A stretch of 64,000 bases of DNA from Pycnopodia helianthoides (lineage: Eukaryota > Echinodermata > Asteroidea > Forcipulatida > Asteriidae), in NCBI GenBank assembly GCA_032158295.1, contig CM063249.1, forward strand, positions 19,656,270-19,720,269. The letters are read 5' to 3'. Numbering within the stretch: the first letter of the stretch is position 1; every line of letters begins with the position of its first letter. The translations under genes and the position numbers were made by a program. The notes under the pieces are model-generated. The model was not told the DNA's origin, ran no database searches, and saw only the letters and a program-made list of their open reading frames with translations. Positions 22,701-34,700 of the stretch are shown piece by piece.

Positions 22701-25700
22701 AAACAAACACCCAAACATTTCTTTGCCCCTCACTGGCGCATCCTCCCCCCCCCCCCCCGGTAAAAAAATCTGTATTTTGAAATGCGTAATCCATTGTTTG
22801 TTTTTGCTTAAAATCATGCCACAACTCAGTGAATGTCACTGTATTTCTGTGTGATAGACTTTGTACTGAAAGATAGTGCATGCACGTGTATTGTATGTAA
22901 AGATGAAATATCAAAATTTGAACTTAAAAATTACACACCACACTTGTACATGTACATGTAGGGTCCATGAATTTGACTGCATGTACATGTAACTTGAAGT
23001 GTAAAGTGTATTGAGTCATGTGTAGTGTTATTTTTGTTTGATCTACCGGGTTAATACCAGTACCTCCAATGCCTATTTCATTTTGGCTTTGTCAGGGCAG
23101 TGATGATGACGTCAGAATCTTTGTTATAAGGAGAAACCTTTGATTTTTTTAATGAGTTACAGACTACAGAGTATGTCATATGATAAGGTTACTAACGATG
23201 ATTCTTTTGAAGTCTTAGGGTTAATCTTGCAAGGCTAACTTACTCTTTCAATTTTGTACATTGATAGATGAAACATTTTTTGACATTGAGATCACATCTT
23301 CAGCAATCAATTTAGCCTTATCATTTCTTTTCCAAAGTTCAATCACTATTGATACCATAAGACTGAAATTATGTGACAATGTGATTAAGTTGAAAATACT
23401 ATTAAGTTGTTTAACCCTTTTAGTCACCATTCATTTCTGTATAACCATTACAATATGCCCAGATACATGGCAACTATTGTTGGTTTTTGTACTCTATTTT
23501 TTTCATAAAAAATGTCTTTAAAAGATAGTATAATTTTTGTTTTACAAAATAAGTAATAATAGTACAGTATGTCAACATGGGAAACATTAGAAAGTGTCAA
23601 TTCTGGACATGACCTTCACTATGACCTCTTTACATGAATGGAAGTTGGTCAAATCTTGTGGCCATTTGTGACTGCGATAGGGACTTTAGAGCAAGCCGCT
23701 TGTCATGCTTGTGGCTGCTATGGTCTCTAAAGAGTTAATAAACTACAAGACTTTTTCACTCTTAATGATACTGGGATACCATATCAAGTGCTTTTCTGCT
23801 CGCTCAGAAAATAGAGCTTCTTTTCATCATAACTTTCATTCACATGGATGATTTGTGTCAAATGTTACAAGTATGCTGAACTATTGAGGATGTTCTGTAT
23901 GTAATTTGGTCTAGGTTGGCCAAAAACCTGTGTATGTAATTTGGTCTAGGTTGGCTGAAAGCCATGACCAATAAACTAGTACAACATGTGCCGTAAATTT
24001 GTTGGTTAATACACATGACATTTTGCCATGTTTTGCTTCATCTACAATGTGCATGTTCACTAATTATGGAGAGTTGTAACATACATACGGGGTACTTAAT
24101 TAAAGAAAAATTAACTTCAACCGTTTAAACTTTGCACCGTACATAAATTTGCCCCAAGTCAACTTTCACTTTGAGGGATTTAAATGAAAAAGGGAGTGAA
24201 AACAAAGGAATGCTAAACAGTTTAAGCATGTGAGTTGTAGGAGGGTGTTAAACACACGTAACATTGATCTAGGCAGTTTTGAATTTTTAGAAATCATTTT
24301 GTCAGTCCGTCGATAGCAAAATAAAGCCAAGATTTAACATTTAAAATTATATCCAAGTCTTAATGTACATGTGTATGTTTATTACAAAGATAACAGCAAT
24401 GTCTTTGTACTCTACATGTATAACTATCAGCAGAAGGAATAAATGATAAATCATGTTCTTATTTATTCAGAAACCAAGCAGAGATGGCTCATACTTGTCG
24501 TGGTACCATCAATCTGTCAGGAGCCTACATTGATACAGAAGACTCTTGTAACTTTGTAATCTCTAGTGGCACTCAGACCTTCCATCTTAAAGCTAGCTCT
24601 GAGGTAGAGAGACAACGATGGGTCACATCGCTGGAATTAGCCAAAGCCAGAGCTATTCAAATGATGGAAGAAGATTCAGGTAGGACAGTCAGCCCAATTT
24701 CTAGGAGTTGTTCAGAAAAAAATTCTCAACAAATGTCTCAATATTGTGCAAAGTTGAGCAGGGAACCAATGATAATAAACGTGCATGGAACACATGGCAT
24801 TTTTGGCTGGTATTTTGCATGAATGTAAATACCTGTTGACAGTTAAAAACAAAATTGTATGAGCATACCCAATTAGTTTATTGATTGTAACACTTTTTAT
24901 TACATTGCTTTTGACAAGATTGAGTTGCCTGGCCCATGTTTGGTTTGGCTCTGCAATACTGAGCTCATCAAAGTTAAGGTTAAAATAATACAATGTTCCT
25001 AATCATAGTGTTTACAAGTTTTTTTGTTTTTTTTTAAAGATGATGAAGAGGAGCTACCAACAGACGTAGACCGCACTGAGCTGCAAGCAACTCTACATAT
25101 CCTCACCAGTAAACTAGAAGATCTTGGAATCTGCAATGAACTGATCACTAAGCATGGTACAGCATTACAACGTGCACTGAGTGACCTGGAAGTAATTCAT
25201 GATCCCACAGAAGCTATCAGTAAACTCAAGGGAATCAATGAAAGAGCAACACTATTTAGGATAACATCCAATGCTATGATTAATGTAAGTACTTATTGTC
25301 TCTATCTACATTGAAACTCAGGCTCAGGCTATAAGCCAGGCAAGGCCAACCTTGTCCCCATGGTTTACTTTATTTCCAACCATGTTTACAATAGTAAACC
25401 CTGGGAGGGAAACTCCTTACTTGGACCCTGATTGGACAACGACTTTACAATATTAGCATATATTCCATATTCATAGTGTCTAGAAGAATTACATCGTACA
25501 CAGTTATTCAATCTTGTATCGGACCATGAGACTATGACAAAGATGTGAATTTCAAAAAGCAGCCAGACTATTCTAATTTGCATACGTACCCAAAATTTGG
25601 GGATATGCAAATGATCCAATACCAGGGTGAGAGAGCGGTCAACCTCGTACTGCTCGACACACCCTGGGGACGAGGTTGAGGCAAGGCTTGCATGACGTTA

Positions 25701-28700
25701 GAGTAAGAAACTTTCAAAAATACTCTACAGCTTCCCTCAGGTTTTTCAGTAGTGTATTTGTATTAATACATTCTACTATAAAAAAGCCCATAACCCTCTT
25801 TTTGACATAAACAGCTGCTGGTGACCGAATTGTATGACCACTCAGGTCACATTTGCGCAGTTGTTTAGAGGCCATCACCCTTAAAATGTAGAGAAGAGTA
25901 GAGCCGTAGAGTAGAGTGTGATCTTGAGACGGCAATAGTCTAAAAAAAGCACATGGTCCCCATAAGAAAAAATTATGCTGTCTAACTGCAAAGCTTCAGT
26001 AGCTGTGTTTTTTCTCTGTGAACAGACCGTATTTTAGTAAAGGTGACTGTCCGCTTTTTTCATGATAAACTATTGGGTGTTTTTACACGCAGAATACCAT
26101 GATTTGAAAGGATTTTACCTAACTTGTAACATAAGAAAATAATCACAATGACAGTTATCTGGGGATTGCTAGGTACAGCAGAATATCTTGTAAATTTCCT
26201 TGCTGCGTTGAGGAGTAAGTGACTTTATGTTGAATAGTGAGTGCATGAGTGCTAAGGGTTGGCTAAAGAGGGTGAAAACTATGTTTCTTAAATTGGCCTT
26301 TGTTTTGAGGATTGGGTGTTTTTTTGTGTAGTTGTGGTCGACTCAAGTTAAGTATGAAGAAGTGGTGAGGAAATGGTCAAAGAAAGCAGTATATTTTACT
26401 GTGTGGTGTGTAATTTCTGAGATAACATACATGTACATACAGTATGTACTGCCCTCAATAGCTTATGGTGTGTGTCAGTACCCACTCAAGATAAAAGTTT
26501 GTTAACATGTTTTAAAACTATGGTCCAATTGAGACTGTAGTTAAGGAAGGCTGCCCTCTTGTGGTCAGGTGATTGTCTAAGCCCTTAGCTCAAAGGGATG
26601 TTAAGTGCAAGTGAATATTGATCAAGTTAAACAGGAGTAGCTTAAAGGGTGTAATATTGATTATTGCACCAACAACTCTGCACATGTATTGTAAAGTGCC
26701 ATTGGTATTACATGTGTATGTATACTTTCCCAACAATTGCCAAGTTGTAAAGTCGTCTTGAGCTGGCTGCCTGTACATGTACATCCTGTGTTTATTTGTT
26801 AAGAGGTTATGTTTGTGTGACTTGAGTTGATCTCGCTCTTCATCAGGTGAATGTTTGTATTCTTTTCCTATTTCATTACAGTGCTTGATTGAATGTATGT
26901 ATCAGCGATAATCACATATTTATAGGTTACAGTGTAGGTATACATTATGACTGATTAATGAAGTTCAGAAGCAAGAAGTCATGAAGTTTCCTTAAAATTA
27001 AGTTGTTCAGAATCATATGGTAACAATTGAATGGAACTCAAAGATGTTTCCTGATTCATTGTGCCGTGCCTGTTGGGCAATGTTACCCTGGTGAGGCATG
27101 TGAGGTGGTAAACACAAAATGTGTATCATAGAGTGCACAATTCCATACACAGTTAACAGCTCACACTATCTGTACTAAAGTACAATTGTATTGTATGGTA
27201 TTATTATTAGAAGTAGTAGACTAGTAGTTAATTTTGAAATTTGTTTAATTTTACTATTAGTAATTTATTTATCTGCAGTTTTTCCTTAAAAAACAGTCTG
27301 TTCACCTTATTTAAAAAAAGAATGATCTTGCGCATTCCTTGGCAGGCAACATTTGTTGATATTAGGCCTGGGCGACTAGTGAAAGTCAATACCCGACTAG
27401 TCGCTTCAGTTTGTCGCTTCAGTTAGTCGCAACTTCCACACTAGTCATGACTATTTTTAAAACTAAAGATTGTGGATCGCCGCAGGCAGAAGATAGTAAA
27501 ATTGAGGCTGATTTGTGAAATATGCATTGCCAATGGATGACATTGCAGTAAGCTACTCTTTTGATGTAACAATATATCAGAGCAGACAATGACAAATAGG
27601 TCTTGGGCCACTAGTGAAATTGCCCATCGCTCTAGTCATGCTTCAATTAGTTATGACTTCAACACTAGTCATACATGTAACTACTTTTTCAGTAGTCTTG
27701 GTGGCGCAACTAACCAGGTAGTTGAAAAGCAACAGTTGTGACAAGACATAGCAATTAATAGTCCTAACTTTGATACTAGTTGCACCAGTTGCCCAGGCCT
27801 ACATGTAGTTGAAAGGGAAGTGTTACATTTTGTAGTGTACCACATCAGAACCTACAATCATTGGAACTATGCAATTTAAATATAAATTCAATTTAATTGT
27901 AAAAACTACATGTAGCAGCTGAACAAGTTTTGAGATGTGCCCCTTTCTTTTAAAAACACATAAAGTTCATATACATGCTGTGAATGCTAATCTTCTTGAT
28001 CTTTGCACAAATTGTGCTTGTAGAAAAAATATAGGTAGCTCTTTTGTTAAAAGGGTGAAAAAATGATTTACACTTTTCTCAGTGGATGCCCAAATGATCC
28101 AACCAAACTCTTTTTCCTTTCCAACAAATACACTAGCTGGTGTAGTTAGCAATGACATTTCTGGAGGGTGAAACTACTGTGTAAGTGTAAAGCACCAATA
28201 CTGCATTGAAAATCTCTGCAGGTGTAAACTTAAGAAGAGTTTTTCTATGTTTGTATGTAGTACATGTATGTACTTCATTTTGAACTTGTGGATGCTTGGT
28301 TTATTGTAATAGAAGGTAGATCCACAAATCCACAATTAGTTCCGCAATCTTGCACACATGGCCCAAAACAACATGGCTGCGATGAGAGTGATTTTTTGAA
28401 AAAAATGACTGACATGTACACCTAGTCCCATGGAAGTTTTCTGGTAATGATGATAAATGTACATTTGTCGTAAAGATAACACAAACTAGTCAGGCAGGAC
28501 TGCTGTGAATTTGCTTTTGCTGACTATTTCACAAATTTTATTATTTCCTTTTTAAAGAGGTTGAAAATGTTCTCAACATGTATTTGAAGATATTGTCATC
28601 ATTTTCTTTGAAAAAAATGGTCTTGTAACATTTCTATGGTTCACCACCTCCCCCACCAAAAAAAAATTCATAACTACTTCATTTTTTTGCTTACATCTTA

Positions 28701-31700
28701 AACAAAAAAAACTATACCTAAAGTACAATGTTCTTAATATTGGCAGAAGTAAGAGTCCCTTTTGACCTGATTGCTTGCATGTAAGCAAGTAAATAACGTT
28801 GACAGATGGACAGTTACATTTGTGAGCGTACATGTACGCAACTGACCAACATGACCACCTTCAACACTTTGTATGAGTTGTAACGATTACTTACATGTAT
28901 GAAATTAAAAGCTTTCAATTGATTTGATGAAGCTAACATATTGGTATTGACTGTAGGCGTGTGGAGAGTACTTAGAGATTGCACAGGCACAGGGACGGAA
29001 GTGGCAGAAAGCATTACAATATGAACGAGACCAAAGACTACGTTTAGAAGATACCATTGAGACATTGGCCAAACAACACAACTCTTTGGAACAAGCTTGC
29101 CGAGATAAAGGACGTCACGATACAAAAAGCACTAAAGGTAAGCCAGACTGGTTTCTGCTTACAGTTATCACACAACCACGAGATCTACATAATCAAGATC
29201 CAAATTAGAAAAGCCACTGAAAATGTTATTATGCTCAGTTTCTACTAACATACATGTACAATATGGGTTTTGAGGCATTGCATGGTGAGGTATCAATATA
29301 TATTCGGTTTGCGGTAACACCATGTGTAAAAAATATCTACTTGCTGTGTAGATTTGTTCTTTAGAGAACTTGTCTTGCTATTTATTCTACTACTGCGGAG
29401 TAGATTTTCCTGATGATGACTAGAGCAAGCTAGTCGAAACGTTGAGACCAAAAAGAACTCACTCCGTGGCAGTGCAGTTAATTACGAGAAGTCCCCCCGA
29501 TAAATAGCAAGACAAGTTCTCTAAAGAACAAATCTACACAGCAAGTAGATATTTTTACACATGGTGTTACCGCAAACCGAATATATACATGTACAATGTC
29601 CCACATCCACAATTTTTAACATGCCTGCTCTTGATCTATTCTTTAAATAACAGATATAATTATGTTACCAATGTGTCAATTTGTTTGTGTTTAAGTTCCA
29701 TAACTAGATTGAAAGTTAAACAACTGTAAATCGGAATGACTTTGTCCTAAAGGGATTATAGATACCTACCAACCAAAACTACATGTACAGTAAGAGTTTT
29801 TTTTGTATTTTTTTGAAATTGCACTTTTTTTCGGATGATACACACAAACTTTATACAGATGGGTTGTCCCAAATGTCTGTCCATTGTGTGTACATAATGT
29901 GTTATGTACATATAATGCCGGTTGTAAGGTACTGTACTTGTTTCACCTTCTACATGTAATTGTCTTTAAAAACAAGATGAGTTTTTTTGACTTTTATTTT
30001 TGCCATGAAACAAATACTAGAAATCTAACTTTATTCATAATTTGCTGTACAGCCCATCCAGACTGTCCCTATGACATAACATAAATTACCTTGTAGTTCC
30101 ATTTGTTTTTATTCGTGGAACTTGTAAGAACAATCATTAACGGCATTACTATGAACTGAAAACAGTTTGGACAAAAGGCTTATTCTTATCTCACTTTCCA
30201 ATGCCTTAGGTACACAAGTTGTATAATGCATGAGTGTGTACTTTGTGCCTGATGTAATTTTGAAATTGAACTGCTGAAGAGTATGTAGTTGACCCTTGTG
30301 AGCGTGGGTCTTTGCACAAGTGTGCCTGGGGCTAATGGTAGTATTCAAGTGTTGGTTCTTCACCCTACAATGTATCCTACAATGCAGTGTACTCCAATAG
30401 ATACAGGTACAGTGTACTGTGTTTTGCGTGGCGTGTTGTGGCTGAGCGGATAAGAGCACCGGCCTCAAGCTCTGGTGTTTCTGTTCAGCAGAGTGTGGGT
30501 TTGAGTCCAGGTCATGACACTTGTGTCCTTAAGCAAGACACTTAAGAGCATGTCCATGAGAGGACCATGCAGACGGTGATAAGGTGGGGGTCAACGGATT
30601 TGGCTGAAATTTTGGTGGTAGGTGGGTCATAGGTAGCCTTGAGGGTGTGCACAATATTTGGCAGATCCAACCTCCCTAACAGAAAAAAGAGCCAAAAATG
30701 TGTTTTTTAGTGTAAAAATGGCGTTTTTGATGATTTTTGGCTGCAAAGGTTTAAACGCTTGCTGCTGAACGGTGGAATACAGTAGAGCAATGAAATTTTC
30801 AGGGTTTTTAGTTTGTATCCTGAACTAAACCAGGAAGTAAAAATTGTGGGAAAAAAACCTCTTACGTGGCAACGGTAACTCTTCATTTTAAGGGTACCCC
30901 TAAATTTGCGTCACATCTTTGAATCGCTGTAGAGTCATTAGTGCAGGTCTGTGAGCAATGACACTCGGGTGAAAGAGAGTTCTTATTATGGTCCTTAGGT
31001 AGCATCAATAAAATATTTGTCAGCAGTGTTTTGTTTGAAATGGCAGGAGCCTGTTTTTGCCCTATAATGGCGGTTTAGCATTGCATCGTTCAAAACTGGT
31101 ACCTGTTGTGATTTGCGATTGTCTTGTTTTCAACGGTAGTTTCGATGCATTGGACATAAAAGCAAACCTCTCATTACCCTACATGAAACAATTATGTTGG
31201 TCCTTGAATCCTTAATTAAGTGCTGTGGTGAACATGACCAATTTCCTCAGGATTCAGTCAATGCCTAACATCTAAATGTTTTGTTTAGTTTGTCATACTC
31301 AAATCCTGATTCATACTTTAGTTGTAACTCCCTCCTCCAAGCCTTTCACCCTTTCTGATTTGTATGATCACATGAGTAGCTACCAGTGCAAGTTATTTGG
31401 TCCTTGTCAGGCATTTGCTGTGTTGCAAAGGCAAGATTCTCTTCAGTATCAGGTGATTAGAAAACAAAATAAACACACCAAGACATTTTCCTATAGTTTA
31501 GATAATAACACAATAAGTGTCAATGGTTTTATTTATTGACATATTCATATGTGCAACGGTTCAATATATTTCAGTTTTTACCTTCACACTACCGGTGTGT
31601 GGTATTCACTGACTATACAGTCAAAATAGAGTGGTACAAGTACTACAACATAGATAATACACCAACGGCATCAAAGTTGGAAGCAGGTCATTGATGGATT

Positions 31701-34700
31701 TTGTTGGTGTGAAAATCAACCCTGATGGTAACGAGACAATTGGAATGCTAATTGGCTAGGTGTAGTTTGGGAAATTCAAAATTTTGAGATTACAACAAAT
31801 TAAAAATGGCAGAGTACTGACTGTTTAATCAAAAACGGACACTTGATAAGCGTCCGATGGCATCATGCATTTAAATGCCTCAAAGCTCACACTGGTTCTG
31901 TACAGCATCCACGAGAACCTGTCTTTCAACCAACTCTACTGCATTATTGTTCACAATTAGTCCAGCTCTTTGATGGCAGTGTCCCAGATTTGTGTAAGAG
32001 AGCAAGACGTGAAAAGTAGCTGGCTATCTGTTGGGTAGTCAACCAGTCATCTCTGTGAAACTGACTTTTCAATCGACGGGACAGTTTCTGGGTTTTCCTT
32101 CTTTCCTGTATTGGCGCCAATCATGAACTGGGCAAGCAAAAAATCCTTCACTTGCTGCGAAAACCTCTTCATTGCCTTGGAAAACTTGCGAGCCCAGCCA
32201 GAATGGATTGCCTGGGACATGGTTGCCGAAGCTGCTCCTGAATTGACAGTCTCAACACCTTTACTGGAATAAGAAGTGTCAGCTTGCATCTCGCCAATCT
32301 TTTCAGCCCACTGACGTGCAATTTTATCAAGACGAGATTCCTTAAGGGGACGAAACATATGCCGTCCAGCTGCCAAATGATGTGTTAGGAGCTCATCAGT
32401 GGGGAAAGTTTTAACACAGTTTGATTCCGTACAGGAGAACTGAACATCATCTCTTTGTTGACGAATTGCTCCCGTCAAGACTTTGGGCTCAGTATAATGT
32501 CCAATAGTGTAAGTGGTGATCAGTGGTCCAGGTGGTTGCTTGATCAATTTTGTGTAGGGATAAAATTGGTTGCCAATGGTGTAAGCAAGCCAGGAGCGCA
32601 CACCACCTTCCTCAAAGGAGAAATTAGTCAAGTTGGTGACACCTGGCCATTTCAGATTTTCTCCAGAAGAGGGCAGGTCACCAATCTTCAGAACAGATGC
32701 ATAGCATCCTCTCACACCATTGTATGACTCTAAGGCCTGCGCTAAATGTCGCACTTTTGCCGAGCCGAACTCAAATGTTTTCAGTTCGATTCGACACGGC
32801 AAGAGCGCGACGTTTGTCACCGTGTCGTGCCGCTACCGTGTAGCACGGCAGGGCTTGCCGTGCTACACGGCAGTGCCGAACTTAAATAAAAGGTTTGCGC
32901 TAAACGTCGCTCTTTTGTCGAATTTAATTCCTAATTTTACAACTGTTTGAGTTCGACACGACAAACGTGCGACGTTTAGCGCAGGCCTAAGGCAGTGTGC
33001 ATGTCATCAGCAGTGAGTACGTTGTTGCCTTCATTGACGTACCGCTCAAAATGGGCCTTCGTTGGTGCTATCTTACGATCACATATGTCTTTACCAGCCT
33101 GTACCTCAGAGAAGTCATACCTTGAAATGTAGGAGTCCACCAGCCGGCAATGAGAAATCACTGACTGTACGCTGCTGCTCTTCCTGCTTATCCAACAACA
33201 ATTCATGAGGTTATTTTTTTTTTTAACAAACGTTGATAAACCAAGAGAGCATAAATATATGTACTGCTTTTTTAAAGGGAAGGGAGCACACACCTTATTA
33301 GAGGGCATATCACCAGGAGGTAGTTGTTCCACTGTCTGTTGTGTAACTGCTACTGCTATGGTGCTTAGATAAACAACCTCTACAGATACCTGAAAGTCAA
33401 GTAACAGCGAGAATTAACTGTGATCCAGGGCTGTCTCAACTGCAACCGGCAGTATTAATAATAACCCTTTCACCCAGACAATATTAAATATAAATGATAC
33501 CAAGTCGATTGCATGTTAAGGGATGTAATCAATGTCCATGTACATAAATTACCCAGAAAGGAAGATTTATTTTTATACATTCATTCTTACCTGTTCCGAC
33601 TGGTATCAGGGTACCCCATCGATCAAACACCTCACGACTAGTTGTTTTATTCACACCATGAAATGGTTTGCCTTTCCCTTCATGGAGTGGATGACAGCAT
33701 TTCCTTGTTGATGTCCAACTCAACCCTAACTTGTACCGATGCGCCGGGCATATCGTCTTTTAACTAGTGTAAGCATCAACGTCGAATAACCTACATCGCA
33801 GGAGGATCAACTTCCACTCGACATTCACGTCATATGCAGCAACTTTCCACTTCTGCAAATGGCTCCGTATGGTTTTTATGCATTGATGAAGGTGCAGAGT
33901 ATTGCTCTCGCGCGGATAAGAGGGATATACACCACACTCAATGGCTTTGCAATGCTCAAAATTACAAAAATCACACTGCAGCGATATAGCCGCCGTATCC
34001 ATGGCTGACATTTTGAGGGGTGCGATGCGATGTGTGGCGCCCTGTTGCGGTACTTCTCGCTAACTGGGTGGGCGGTATTACTGGACGTTCCACTTCCATT
34101 ACCACGGTCAATAATATTGCCAGAAAACTCTCCCATCCACCTCAATAAACAAAACTTGCAAAAACTTTGGTTTCATCTTTGTTGACATATTTTTTTTAAT
34201 GTTATAATAACAATCTATTCCAGATGTGAATTAAGGGCAAGATATTTTACTCAGAACTGTATGTAGGTTTGATACATACCTATGAACTTTTCCATCTTTG
34301 TTGATCCTTGGCAATTAAAATCAAGAAGAGCTGACAATGTTTTTATTTTTTATTTTTGTAGTTGGATATCTGAACTACATTTCCACCACGTTTGTTGACT
34401 CCCAGCCCTGCACTAATTAAGTTATGGTTAACTGCGTAGATGGCTTATTTCCTTAGTAAAACTGTTTTCCTAAAGCCTAGATATCTGCAGTGAAGATTTT
34501 CACACAATTTTGTTTTATTTAATCGTGTAGAGGACGATGAGTTCTTTCTTTTGATGTATAAGTTGACAGAAATTGATACAGTTTAAGGGAATTAACTGGG
34601 CTATAATTATACACCAGAAACACTACAAATGAACTCCCCGGAAATGTCCATTTTGCGCTAAAAATAGTTGGTGCCCAGTACTCGGCCATTATCCGATTTT

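Noticed and set aside
28573..28833. Minus-strand frame with [16 protein letters not shown], a Penelope-like NVIYLLTCK word
   Set aside because: The match covers fewer than 20 residues and what follows is unrelated, so a Penelope relic cannot be supported.
31276..31539. 87-codon plus-strand frame inside the 4.28-kb transposon
   Set aside because: No domain or motif recognised and orientation opposite to the C2H2 gene; kept only as unassigned transposon sequence.
32455..32950. Plus-strand frames over the C2H2 gene and MITE
   Set aside because: Antisense shadows of the transposon gene and the palindromic MITE.
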